Origin: Monosporascus cannonballus | Lineage: Eukaryota; Ascomycota; Sordariomycetes; Xylariales | Direction of reading: 5' to 3' | DNA: 25,264 nucleotides | NCBI GenBank assembly: GCA_004154925.1 | Contig: QJNS01000489.1 | Coordinates: 1-25,264 of the forward strand | In this document: in pieces, positions 1 through 11,525 of the stretch | Layout: each line of letters opens with the position of its first letter | Position numbering within the stretch: the first letter of the stretch is position 1 | Made by a program: the position numbers and the translations under genes | The notes under the pieces: model-generated | What the model saw: the letters and a program-made list of their open reading frames with translations, nothing else | Database searches by the model: none | Told to the model about the DNA's origin: nothing

Positions 1-1233
1 CGGTTGGGGTTTGCGCACAGGGGCCCCGTGGCGGCCCCCCCCCCCCCGGCTTCGGTTTGGCTCGTGCTCAAGTGGAGATCCGGGTGCTTTCGCGGACTTT
101 ATTCAACCGCAGTTGAGCCAAATAGCGAAAACCAATAGCGCTGTTAGGAATCGAACCTAACTCACTACTTGGCTCCACCCATAACCGCTACGAAGTACTC
201 CTCACAACTACATGCCTCCTGGTAATACCGCTAATCTCTCCGGCATCTCTCACGGCACATTCATTGTAGGACTCTAGTGCACCATTTGGTTGCCGCAATT
301 ATACTCCCGCTATGTGGGGCGTCATCCAGGCTGCGCAGGTAACATGAAACCAAGTCGTCCCGTCATCTTCGTGACTACCTAGTAGGAGCGAGTCTGGGAA
401 CGGGTGGCCTTGTTCCCAGCATCATACCTACCTCTCTACCGACCATGTGCGCGATATGGCCGATCACTTGCTCTGGGTTGCTAGCGTCACACGCAAGGGA
501 ATCGCCACCAATCGCCAATTGCCGAGGGGGTGCTCTACATTCAGATTGGGTGCTTCTTGCCCTTTGAAGCTAGGAGGCAATTTATAAATGCCCGAGTCGG
601 AGTCTTGTCGAACCGCAGGTTCTTCGGCTCTACCGGGACGAACCTCGCCTAGACTAGGACCTCGGATGCGTCGAACGCTGTCTGCCCCCTGAAGCAAGCG
701 AAGAGCCAGTGCCTTACCTACAAACTACAGAGGGTCGCGCCAGCTTCGATTCTTCATCTGCCGGGCAATAGATGCGCATCCCGCGTCGTATCCAGATGGA
801 TGCTCTGGGTGGCCACGTCACCCGCAATTATGCGGCGGTGCCCGAACTCGTTTTGGGCCAATCCCGTAGATAGGGGGCGGCAAAGCTCGAAGCGAAGCGC
901 TTTCGAGCGGTAACCGCGACGGGCACCCGAAAACTCACGCCGGCTGGCGATAAGGTGCTAGCGGGTTGCTGCGACGAAGCTGGGTGGTCGACGAAGTCGT
1001 GACTACCGTAGGGGTAGCGCATTAGCCGAGATGTGAACTGCATCTGCCCCTCGACGGAAGGGCGAAGGGGAGGTCGAGGAGCGCAGAAGAAGCGATCATC
1101 GTGATATCGCGATTCGTTCGCCAGGTCTAGCGCCCCGTATATGTGTGCGTGCCGTGCTTCGATCTAAACTCGCATGCCGCAAGTCGTACATAGAATCGTG
1201 CAGTACATCTGTAACCCGCCCGAGATATCAAGT
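1..1233. other. Left-edge spacer without a recognisable gene
   Basis: No reading frame here has homology I recognise or consistent codon use; the open frames are short and contain no family motifs. Positions 35-47 are a run of 13 C. On the minus strand around 141-163 there is a perfect 5-bp stem with a 7-base TTCGATT loop, like a tRNA T-arm, but I could not complete a cloverleaf around it. The remainder is mixed-composition sequence with no repeat or regulatory structure that I can name. Confidence 0.5.
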
Positions 1234-1527
1234 TCACCAACTAGAGCCGCCTCCGCCGTCACATCCGGAGCCGCCTCCGCCACCATATCCACCGCTGCTA
1301 CGACTGCATCTGCGACCCGCGGTAGCCGCCGCGGCGGCGGCGGCGAAGCGGCTGTCGTGTTTACCATGGCCACGGAAGAGTAATGGAACGTCGGCCTCCA
1401 GGGTATCTGGCTCGTATCCTGGGGCCACTTGGCCGTCCAGCGCAACACGGTGGAGTTCCTCTGCGGCCCCTGCGCCAGCGCCTCCTTCCGCTTCTTCTCC
1501 TTTCTTCTTTTGACTGCCCGAGCGCTG
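1234..1527 (-). CDS. Possible C-terminal exon of an Ala/Gly-rich protein, partial or broken
   Basis: A minus-strand frame is open for 97 codons, from just after a TAA (1528-1530) to a TGA at 1234-1236. The peptide is organised like a natural low-complexity tail. It begins with a lysine/glutamate segment (QKKKGEEAE), then a Gly/Ala spacer, a non-repetitive stretch (VAPGYEPDTLEADVPLLFRG), seven alanines, and a Gly-rich end with isolated Cys residues (GGYGGGGGSGCDGGGGSSW). The frame begins next to a CTAACAG that could be a splice acceptor, and a GTAAGA that could be a donor lies about 90 bp upstream. Any upstream gene body would run into the homopolymer fold-back at 1696-1750. I do not recognise the family. 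It may be the end of a real gene, a decayed gene, or a chance frame in GC-rich sequence. Confidence 0.25.
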   Translation of the reverse strand, partial: QRSGSQKKKGEEAEGGAGAGAAEELHRVALDGQVAPGYEPDTLEADVPLLFRGHGKHDSRFAAAAAAATAGRRCSRSSGGYGGGGGSGCDGGGGSSW

Positions 1528-1695
1528 TTAGCCACCTGAGAATTCGGGCGCCAGGAGATCGGGGTCCTCGTATAGATGGGCTGAACCCGAAGCACATCAC
1601 AGCTCGTAGATTTCTTACGGCGGCTTGATTGGGCAACTAGCGGATATCCCGGAAGCCAGTCTAGTTGGACGGGCCGGCCTTTTACTCTCGATATC

Positions 1696-1750
1696 GGGGG
1701 GGGGGGGGGGGGGCCCCCCCCCCCCGCGCCCCCCCCCCCCCCCCCCCCCC
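1696..1750. repeat. G18/C12-GCG-C22 homopolymer fold-back
   Basis: Eighteen G (1696-1713) are followed directly by twelve C (1714-1725), then GCG, then twenty-two C (1729-1750). The G block can pair with either C block, giving a perfect hairpin with almost no loop, and the C-rich strand could also form an i-motif. Such runs are rare in fungal genomes and are error-prone in sequencing. It could be a genuine structure or a false join or homopolymer error in the assembly. Confidence 0.85.
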
Positions 1751-2999
1751 GGCACAACGCCATGCCCTCCGTATCTGCGTCTGTGTGCTATTTTATGTGA
1801 TTTTACGTTCCTATACCAGCATCCACGCTCGGTGAGCAGATTCAGCCTAACTGTGGGGCTCGATGGCTATTTCCCTCGCCCTGACACGAGGCAGCGCCAT
1901 CTCGTGCCGCCCTGGCATTGCGTGCTACGGCCGGCGGGGAGCGTAGCGCTCAGCCGCATCGGGAGGTTCGATCACCCGACCTACGGCACTAGCGCGTTTG
2001 TATACCATCCCCTCACCTTGATCGCTGTTATCCTGTATCGATTTCTTTCAGTCCTATATATAGGGACGCATGTTATAGAATACAGTTGCTGGCTTATACA
2101 AGGAGATATCAACATCTGGTGGCAAACTAGACCCTGACAGGGTACCGTAGTCCATATAAATGCCACCCTTCGTGGTTACTCATTCGGTATTTGTTAATTC
2201 CTTATCTCAGTCCGTGTCCCGTACGGTGTTTTACCATGTTAGTCTAGTAGGTAGCAAGTCCATAGTTAATATATGCATTCGTTGGAACTGCCAGAATAAA
2301 GAGATTATGGACAAGCGGCAGAGTTCATAGCACCGGATATAACAACCTCTGGCATCTAGTATCAATATTGAAATGTAGTCACAATACGCCCTGAACACCA
2401 AGAATCGATATTTGGAGAGCATGATAGAAATAAACAGGGGTAAGTGTGCAAGTGAAGGATCAATTAAGGCCAAGTCTGCGACTTGTCTTATAGTCTCTGT
2501 TCGAAGACTTCATTATAGACTTTAGGGCTGACCTGCTGACATCGGTACTTAGCTATAGGCCACCGAAGTCGCTCAGCAAGAAGCCATCAACTGCATGGCG
2601 GCATCCTTGAATGTATACGTCTTTATTCCAGAAAGAAGACGTTGGGTTATTCGCCGCCAGCTGACTCCTTCCGAAATTCAAATGCACACTTTCATATACG
2701 TAAAACTAGATGTAGTATTTCGAGGCTTTCGAACTCGATCTTTTTATGTTGTAGGTAGTGGGATAAATTCATGGATTCGGCCGGATTTGTGAAAGCGTAC
2801 ATTCTATTTTCGGATTTGCTTGCGAGTTTCCAGGTTGGAATACGGAGAATAAACTGGCGGATACTGTAGAGACGGGATCTGCACAGCCGAATTGGTTTCT
2901 AGATCTCCAACGATCGACTCAGGACCACGAGATGGTGGATCAATTGGATCCGTGCGCCCACCTATTTCCCACTAAAACATACTTTTTGCACTCGGACTG
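1751..2999. other. Spacer, no gene seen
   Basis: Composition shifts from mixed to increasingly AT-rich going right. Open frames here encode no recognisable domain and lack fungal coding bias. No terminal repeats or transposase-like motifs were found. Confidence 0.45.
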
Positions 3000-3345
3000 C
3001 AACATTATACACAAAGTGAGTAAAATTATATAAAACTAATACCTAAAAGGTGCTTCATTTCATATAACAATATTTTAAATAATAAATTAAGTTTACTAAT
3101 AAATGTGTAAATTATCGCTAATAACGCATTTATATAGATATTATCATATAAAATTCGAAAGTTTTTTTGCGGAAACTGTTATTTATATTTAAATTACTAC
3201 TTGTTATTCGTAAAACCTAATATTAAACCGAAAATTCACAACAAATATAAATAATGTATGAAAGTATTTACGCAAAGATATTATCCCCGATATTTTTCTT
3301 ATTTTTCTATAATTTGTTTTAATAAAGCGAAAATAGTATGTTTTG
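3000..3345. other. AT-rich island, candidate RIP-degraded or organellar insert
   Basis: This block of about 350 bp is very rich in A, T and TpA steps (for example TATATAAAAC and TTTAAATAATAAATTAAG), in sharp contrast to the flanking DNA. It has no meaningful open frame. In Pezizomycotina such islands are commonly relics of transposons mutated C-to-T by repeat-induced point mutation. A nuclear copy of mitochondrial DNA is an alternative. A few CpG remain, so heavy RIP is not proven. Confidence 0.5.
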
Positions 3346-6300
3346 GTGGGAAACAGGTCGGTGCACGGATCCATTTGAACCGTTATTGTAAGAAAGCATA
3401 CGGAGTCCTCGCGGATGTCACTTTGGCCTCTGTCACACGCATCACGGTAAGCTCTCCTCTATGGCACGGGGCCATTCGCCGATAATGTAGGTTCAAGGTA
3501 TATGGATCTGTGGCGAACAATTTCTTCATTCGAAATCAGATGATACACATGCGACATCGAACGAGACACCAGTCCCACGTGTCTACTCCAGTGAAATAAT
3601 TCTTACGAGTTTGATTTACCTAGTGAAGTCGACAACTCGACCCGCGTCCAAGTCCATCACGGCATTACGACCGTGGCTTCCACTTGATGCCTTTTCATGC
3701 CAGATGAAATCTCTATCAAAGCTGGCTTGGCAGGCAAACCCGTGGAGGATTACATACCTCTGTATAACTTACAGGCCTCCGTGGGAGCGGGGTTCCCACG
3801 CTAGCGAGGCCCGGGCTGAGCGACGGAGCCATGTTTTCGGGCAGGATGCTTTTTATCCCGTGTTTGGAAGACTTGGATGCAACAAGCGACAGCGGGGTTC
3901 TTAAACTAAGGGCGTGGGGATGGGCCCTTCCTCACAGCCCGAGGCTGTGGAAGGATGCCCGCCAAGAACATGTTCCCCCGCCCCCCCCTATCCGGGACAC
4001 GCGCTGCGCAGTCTGGGTTTTGCTAGGAGGTAGTCCCATTGAACAAGTGTCACTATAGACTTTCAACGGGCTCACGCCGAATGAAGATATCGCCTAGGTA
4101 GTGCACGTTCTACGAAACGTTCCTGGCTACTTTGATATAAGTCGTTTTGAGTTTCGACAGTGCAGTCTGGATTGACCAATCAGGTCCGCCGCATATAATC
4201 TCTAATGCTAAACGTGGGAAACGCCACAGGTATGCATGCATGCATGCATATACTTATAGTAGCGTTCTGCGACTAAACGGTCCATGCATCATTCTGCTTA
4301 TCGATGAGTGGAGTGAAACTGGGAGGATACTAGGTATCGATTCGTCTCGAGTGCTACTTCGTACATATGCCTACGATGATTGTAGTGTCGATGTCGGGTA
4401 ATTATTGCTGTATTGCCGATTGTCTAATCGATTCCCGAAATCGCGTTACGAAGATAACTTGAAGGGTCCGACTCCTAGTTAGTACCTAGCTGAAAAGACC
4501 CCTGCCGTACGTGGGAGCCCTGACATCAACGGCTGGCTGAGATATTTCCGGAGGTTGGCGAGAATCCGCGGGCTTATTATACCAAGCAGCTAGGACAACT
4601 GGCGCTCACCTATCGCTTCCGAAGGCAACTGCAAATCGAAGTCTAATAAGCTCAGCTCCCCCTAATCCCCGACTCCTCCCCAAGCCCTATGTAGTAGGGT
4701 ACGCTCGATATTGCTTGGCCGAAATTCGGTTATCTAACAAGAAACCTCCACTTCCTCCAGGCCGGTCCTTCCGAGGGTTCAGGTGCAGTTTGGATCGGGT
4801 CGCCCCTTAACTTTACCCAGTAAGGTAGAGAAACCTCTTTATTGTCTACGAAGTGCGAATGCTCACGGAGTTGCGTGAATACGTCCATACCGGGAATATC
4901 CCGAACAGACAACCCCTAATAGGGTTGCCCACCTACAGGTATATCCGCTTGAAGGCGACAACGCGCTAGCCGCAACAATTTTTCTGAAGGTCGGTAGGGC
5001 TCTTTTTTTATTCGCAGCATCAACCCAATCAGTTTCCGCAGGAAAAAGCTTTAGTGGGTCATCTAGGCGGCTACAGTGGGCTTAGTTTCCGTTTTAGGCC
5101 TAGAACCGTCAGAAAAATTGTTACGACTAGCGCCTTGTCGCCTTCAAGGGGATTCACTCGTCTTGATTGCATCCTCGGCCGCAAGTGACGTCGCCTGCAA
5201 AATGACTTAATACGGTCTCCAACGGGGTCACCCAGTCTGGCAGTTCACTGGCAGGTGTGGATTTGTTGGCCCTCTACTCCATACCACGCGTCTAATTACG
5301 CACAGCATGTCAATTGGGGAGCGAATGAGGCTCGCCAGCTGCGGCTGATCTGTGTTGGGAGCACATTCGATCCCGGAAACAGAAATAGGATAGAGTTACT
5401 GGGTCCCTCGACCACCGCCGCCCGAGTGGCCGCTCCCTACATACATTTGTACATGTCATATGAGAAACATGGATTACATAAGGTACCTATATATGTAAGA
5501 GCTCATATGTAATGCCTAAGGTTCATAAGTAAAGTTAGAGTCTGCAGAGACACCACATCAATGATGGAATAGGTATGTATAGACCCGCTTGAGGAGCTGC
5601 TGTACAATTGCACAAGGGGTCTTGATCACGACTTACGAGGGTCTCGGGTGGTGCAATTAGTGGGTGGCCCGGAAAAGACGACCTTGATCCGGGCGAAGGA
5701 CCTGCCGGGGGAATGGGGCTCGGCCACCGGTCAATCAGCCAGCAAGCAGTATCGTCTTTTTGTCAGCTTGCAACGGAAGCTACCTACCTACTTTGAAAGC
5801 ATTGGGCACGTCAAAACTGTCTGGCCGCCCTTCCGGTCCCACCCAGAAGAGCGGCCCTAGTCGTAGATCGTGCCCGCTAGATCCGCCTGACTAATAGGGT
5901 TAAAGCCGCAAAATGATAATTCTATTTGAGTGCCCAAACAGGTTACTAACGAGTCAGTCGGGATCGGTTGAAACAACGTTAATGCTATAAACTGATAACG
6001 AATCCATGGCCCGTAATTCCACTGCCCCAGCGCTTTGCATGTCGCCCCCCATGTCAACTGTACTACTACTACTCACCTACCTACTACCTCCATACCTACC
6101 ACCCTCTCTCCACATCCCTATCCTGCATTACCTTGACAACATAACATTATACATACCTAGCATACCCCCCTACCCAGTGCCCTAGGTACCGTAGTGTCGC
6201 TGTGTTGTATGTTATGTGCGTAATGCTGTCCACATACTACTGTACATGTATTCATCGATATAGCTAGCCGCTGCTGGCCACTTACCTCTTGACATACATG

Positions 6301-6540
6301 CATGCGCCTTCATCTCTCTTAAGAAACCCTTCCAACGACATACATATATATCTACGGGTATATCAGCTGCATGCGGTCTGAGGTGCGACGACGACCCTAT
6401 CACCTTGGCCACCAGCTACCTACATAGATGTATCGGGCCAGATCAGTCGACAGCCTACATGTAGTGCCTGCGGTACAGTAATCACTGTCCTACCTCGTAT
6501 TACTTCAACTGCTATCTCTGAAGCTTCTCCACGTTTTCCC
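3346..6540. other. Long gene-free spacer
   Basis: About 3.2 kb without a reading frame I can support; all open frames are below 100 codons and carry no known motif. Small features are a perfect 20-bp palindrome made of ATGC repeats at 4231-4250 and a C5-G-C8 tract at about 3975-3988. From about 6058 to 6540 the plus strand is pyrimidine/TAC-rich (repeated TACC and TACT units), typical of fungal upstream DNA. It may be old transposon debris too diverged to recognise. Confidence 0.45.
4231..4250. repeat. 20-bp perfect palindrome of ATGC repeats
   Basis: Four ATGC units flanked by T and ATA form a sequence identical to its own reverse complement. It is a short microsatellite with no evident function. 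Confidence 0.8.
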
Positions 6541-6774
6541 TTTTATTGCCCAAAGCCGCCCTTCGGATCACCTGAGACGCTCGAGCCGATTGCATGGTTA
6601 TGGGATTCGTCTTGGGCTCGATAACGCCTGCCACCAACCGTTTCGTTACCTGCTCGCCCCGGCCGCCCGCTTGCTTGCTTACCGGCAAAGCCCGCTAGCC
6701 TCGCCCAGCCTTCGCCAGGGTTAAAAGATCTAGATATCGCCCGACATACACAATCTACCCGACAACTTGGAGAC

Positions 6775-6804
6775 ATGGCGAGAGGTACGAACCGCCCGCG
6801 ATGA
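6775..6804 (+). promoter_or_regulatory. uORF overlapping the MED12 start codon
   Basis: An ATG at 6775 opens a nine-codon frame (MARGTNRPR) in a different phase from MED12. Its TGA stop (6802-6804) overlaps the MED12 ATG in an ATGA arrangement. If transcription starts upstream of 6775, ribosomes would meet this uORF first, and MED12 translation would depend on leaky scanning or on termination-reinitiation. The reading frames are plain in the sequence; the regulatory effect is inference, since the transcript 5' end is unknown. Confidence 0.5.
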
Positions 6805-9800
6805 CCTCTCGATCCTCTTTGGGCGTCTCGCAGCGACAGCCCCAGCGATCTCTGAGCGGCTCGGGGCTGTCGCAGAGACCTGTACCCCAGCGAACTCTCT
6901 CTCAGCAGTACCTGCCCCAATCGCCCATCCGCCGACCCGAAAGTTATAGCGAACAGATTTCTGATGTGGGCGATGGCTCGCAAGCCCGCTTTGCCACCGC
7001 GCCGAGGAGGGGCGGCTCGAAGCTCAAGCTCGAGTTGGCCAATGATGGGATCGATCACGCCGGCTTCAGCGAGTCGCCACAGAACTTGGATCCTCTCTCC
7101 GCCAGCAAGGTCTTCAGCCCGTCGCTCATGATGCCCACGACCGAGATGTCCGACGCTGGCGATATGATCCCCCACGCCCTGAGAGGCAACACTATAGATG
7201 GGGATTCTGCTCCCTTGCCTATGCCGCCTCGCCGAGCCCGATTCGTCGTACCCGCGTCAAGACCTCAGCAAGAAGGCACGAGCTCAAATGCATCCGCGGC
7301 AGGCGCTAAGAAAGACACTCGGCCGAAGCCATTCACCCTCGAGGCACCATCCGTTGCGCCGCGCTATTCGAGTATGGGGAAGCAGCAGGAGCCGCCTAGT
7401 AAGGCTATAGCTAAGACGGACGCCCGAAGCACGTGCGCTGACCTGAATTTAGGGTTTGCCGATTTTTACCCCTGGGGTGGTGAACATCCCGAGGATCAGT
7501 TTTCCGATACCATCATCCGCCATGGGTTTTTTGATAAGGGGACGGTGCAGGCCAGCCAGGAAGCGGCATCCGCGAGGGTCCCGCTGCTCCCGGCACTCAA
7601 GCACAAGAGCGGCTTACACACGCTGTCGACCGTTTTCACAACCATACTAAATCAAAGGAGGCACAGTGGCCAGATAACCTCGGCATCTACCTTCAAACCA
7701 CCTCCGCGAGTCACTCTGACCGATACCAAGCGAGAAGTCTGGCTCAAGGACCTTGCTAACCCGAGTATCTCTCTTCGCCGACTGAGCCGAACTATCCCCC
7801 ACGGTATCCGTGGCAGGATCCTGCTTGACCAGTGCCTCAACAAGAACGTACCGACCGACCGTGCCGTGTGGCTTGCTAAGTGTGTTGGTGCGAACGAGAT
7901 CAGGGCGTTCAAGAGGAAAGGGGTCAACGGCACCTTCGTTATGGGTGGAGAGACCAAGTGGATTCGTGATTGGACCGTGAACGTCGAGCAGTTCGTAGAG
8001 ACTGTATCGAACGGATTCGGCGGCGACGATTGGAAGGCCAAGGTTACCTATGCGCAAGTACCCGAATCTAGTTCTAAGTGTGCCCCTATTGACTATCTAC
8101 AGCATCCGTCTAGCCACCCATCTCTATGCGGAGCATCTCGTCGATCGCGACCATTATATGGACTGGTTAGTCACTGGGCTGGAGAATAGCAACCAGGCGA
8201 AACTGCCCATGTGGCTTCTGATCGTTCAGATTTACTGGAAAGATCTGCTCAGACTGCGCAGGCACGGACGAAGGCTCGTCTCTGCTATCCTCGGCCACCA
8301 TGCTTCTGTGGGTCCTCCGTATTCAGTGACCGGGCTTCGTCGGCTTACCCCTCTTAGATTTATACACATCCGGACCGAGACATCCTACTCCCGTTGTCAA
8401 CGCAGTTATGCTCGCTCGTGAAGTCCCTCATTCTAACCAGCCCAGAATGCTTTGTTCATCCTCCGACGTGGACGAAACACCGGATTGCGTTGCGCGCCTC
8501 CTTATCCGGCGATGACGAGTGTAGACTGGCTGCATTTCAGAGCCTCGACTCTCGCAATGACTATTTCACAACCTCGAGCGTGAGAACGCAACCCGCCATG
8601 CGGAGTACGCTAGTGAAAGCGCTTGATGACTTGCTCCGAATGCCTACCAATGATGACATTGGGGCGCAATTATGGAAAATCAGCGAGGATAAGGCTGGAT
8701 TGATACGCACTGTTCTTGAATGGTGCGCATCGCTATATCGACCCGGCGTTGCGAAGATCTACGTTACGGCGAACGTTCTTCGCTCATGGTCTACATTCGA
8801 TATCGACGTGACCGGGCCGATCCTAGATTTCATGGCTGTGGACCCCCTTCACGAGCCGTCTCGGAAGCGTCTAGTCTATCACCTCGTTTCGGAACTGGTC
8901 AGATCCGGCCATTTCTCCGTCCCACGGTATATGCAGTGGCTCATTGCCCGGGGTGGTCCATGCAGTCCGTTCGAAGTCCACCCTGACGGACCATGCGTCA
9001 CGAGACTACTAGTCGAGATACCGATACAATCGCTGACCGATTCTATGAGGAGTCTAAGAGCGACCCTTCTTCGAAGGGCCTCCTATTCGGTTGAAGAGGA
9101 AGCGAGCGACATCGCAGCGGCGATTAGGTACATTAAACGCGCTCTCTCCGTTCCTTTAGAAGCAGACGACCCAATCCTACAGAAGAAGCCTATTGGCATC
9201 AGGAAGTTGGCGCAAAGGATTGGGCTTAGTAGCCGTGCTCTTCAATCGGAGGTTGGTTTTTGGCTCTCCAATGCCTTTGCTGTGGCCCTCGACGCCAATT
9301 TGCGGTCAAGCAAGGATGGTCTTGAGCTATCTAGTATCAGGTTCGAATCAGCGCGGACCCTGCTTGAGGCGGCGCAAGACTTCACGATGCTTGAACAGTT
9401 CTTGCGGGCTGTCTCACAGTGCTCAAATGCGGACATCTTAGGCCAGTGCACCGACACGATCAGCCTACACCTGCCTGTGTTCGCCGCAACCGGAGCCGCG
9501 AAGTCGCTCTTCCATGTCCTTTATGGCCGACTTAAAGTCCTTGGCGAGGAACAGGGCCTCGGTGTTCGGCCTCTCCTTGCATCTCTCGCAAGCCTTGCGC
9601 CGCGCCTTCCTGGTTTCAAGGACAGCACCTCACAGCTACGAAGGGATCTGGTCCGGACAGATCGCAGCAATGCTGCCGATGCGTCGTCGCCGTTATCCGA
9701 CAACATGGCCTTTCAGCTCCAAGATGCCGAGACGGAGCTAAGTGAGCAGATAGAAAAGCTCGCTAGCTACACCAGCGCCGACCGACCGACTATGGAGCGA

Positions 9801-11525
9801 TTATTCCATCCAATTATCCAGAAGATAGAATCCTGTTGGAACAAAGCCGATGAACGGCAACGGGCCTACTGCATGCTTCTCGTGCGGCTACGAGTATTCG
9901 ACCACCAATTCTTCGATACGATGATGCGTGGATGGGTTCAGCATATCCGAAAATTGACGAACCGACCTCCAATCATCCATGTCCTCCCACTTCTTATCAG
10001 CTTTGGGTGCTTGTCATTACCTATCGTCTTTGCTACAGCAACAAGGACACAGACCCAGGCCAACCAGCTGCAGCCTAATGCTGTTGGCTTTGCGTCTATT
10101 TATACGCAGGAGATACTGCAGATGCTCATGATGCCATTAACGCCAACCCAGGTTATGACCTCAGAAGACTGCTACAAGTTTCGCATTGTCCAAGAAAGGG
10201 CTCGGCTCGAACATGCCAAAGAGGTAATGCCTCTTATTCGGGGCGCTCTGGCGGAATACTCAGCCTCCCGCAACCAGCAGACGCCGATTCCCCAGCCTCT
10301 TGACGATGAAAAGACTAGAGTCCAACTGCTCGAACTTCTGAGGGATCTGGTACTGGTTGATTCGAACGCCGCATGTCAGACACTCTCGCTGAGGGGCCCC
10401 GATCATAAGTTGGCGGCGCTCATAGAAACATTGACAACCAAGCTGCTAGTCCCTCACGGTGGTGGCGGACAAAAGTCTTTCGAACAAGTTCTCGAACTGG
10501 CCAACGAATTCACCCTACCGTTTTGCCAAGTCAAGCTGTCGTTGAACCTTGCAATGGACGACGCAAGCGGCCCCGAGGAAGCCGAGAGACTCCAGCCGCG
10601 GTTAGAGTCATTGTCGAAGGCGATGGATAATGCGATCGATGCGAACAACGTCATGTGGATCGGGATGCTTTCTCGTCTGACCCCCGAGATTACGCAACAT
10701 TTAAAGAGTCGGGCGGAGTCTCGGTTTCTGGATCTCCTCCCTTCTCCGAAGAATCAGCCGGTGACCGAAGACGTGAAGAATGGTGCTTTCCACATGGCGG
10801 AGAACTTACTGACCGTCATCGACTCCATTGTCCGGGGAACTACAACGCCAAAGGCATCGCCTTTCTCCAACGTCGCGGTTGACAAGCTCGCGGACACCTG
10901 GGAGATATTAGTATCCGCCAATAGTGAGCACGCGGCTCTAAAGGCCGACGTGCTCTCGCGCTGGCTGCCGCTCCTCCTTTCCTATCTCGCGCTCCTGGCC
11001 TCGACATCCACCGCAAGTGCCGCTGACGCGACCAACAAGACGTCCGGCGGCGAGACCCGCGGGCGTGCTCTACTAGTTCTCGCTGGCCTAGTACAGGAAT
11101 TGGACAACCACGTCCCCGTCTCGGGACCGGATCATAACCGGCTGGGCGAGCGTGCCTTCGACATTGCCCTCGTCCTTGCCGACGGCCTGCCCGAGGACGC
11201 GCGCCAGCAGTGCGCGCGGGCGGTTCGGGACGCGACCTCGGACCCCCGGCTGCGTTACCTGTTCAGCTTCGACCACCATTCGGGGCCGGCCGAGGGCCTG
11301 ATGCTAGCGCAGCGCGAGCGTCCGCCGCAGACGGCGCAGGAGCGCCGGGCCTTCGCCGCCAACATGGCCATGATGGGCCTGGGCACGGGCGTCATGGGTA
11401 TGGTGCCCGAGCGGCTCTCGCCGTTCCAGTTCCGCCGCTGGGAGATCCTCAGCGAGCCCACGCCCAACGTGGGCGAGAACGACACGAGCCTCAGCCTGAC
11501 ACTGTTCGACGCGCGGAAGATATGA
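6801..11525 (+). CDS. MED12: Mediator complex subunit 12 (Srb8), CDK8 kinase module
   Basis: Subunit of the CDK8 (Med12-Med13-CycC-Cdk8) module that reversibly binds core Mediator in the nucleus and tunes RNA polymerase II transcription. The model joins exons 6801-8053, 8103-8307 and 8358-11525, giving 1541 residues, a normal length for filamentous fungi. The start MTSRSSLGVSQRQPQRSLSG is a Ser/Gln/Arg-rich opening typical of fungal orthologues. The conserved Med12 domain lies at about residues 300-365 (WLKDLANPSISLRRLSRTIP, then WLAKCVGANEIRAFKRKG). Across the splices the protein reads smoothly as VTYA-IRLATHLYAEHL and HHAS-IYTHPDRDILLPL, which supports both introns. Intron 1 (49 bp) has a GC donor, GCAAGT; intron 2 (50 bp) is GTGGGT...TTAG. 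The C-terminus ends SLTLFDARKI. Unspliced, the gene looks broken near 8190, but the introns explain that. A uORF overlaps the start. Confidence 0.95.
8054..8102 (+). other. MED12: GC-AG intron 1 of MED12
   Basis: The exon ends TAT-GC, and the intron runs from GCAAGT to CTACAG with TTGAC as a likely branch site. Joining gives a GCC alanine codon and the family-conserved run into IRLATHLYAEHL. No GT donor nearby restores this phase: the GT at 8058 leaves phase 0 where phase 2 is needed. GCAAGT matches the known strong consensus of the rare GC-AG class. Confidence 0.85.

Noticed and set aside
120..240. tRNA gene on the minus strand (perfect T-arm-like stem-loop with GGTTCGATTCC B box)
   Set aside because: The T-arm is good and a 6-of-7 acceptor match exists farther upstream, but no D-arm, A box or anticodon arm of normal spacing could be built; most likely chance or a remnant.
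1625..2137. 170-codon plus-strand frame with Gly/Pro runs
   Set aside because: The Gly and Pro tracts are only translations of the G/C homopolymers; the rest has no coding character.
6543..7175. 210-codon minus-strand frame
   Set aside because: It overlaps the MED12 N-terminus and leader antisense, has Arg/Gly-rich shadow composition and no family signal.
8054..8421. Apparent frameshifts splitting MED12 into three frames (pseudogene?)
   Set aside because: Two introns with branch sites and acceptors restore a continuous, conserved protein, so the gene is intact.
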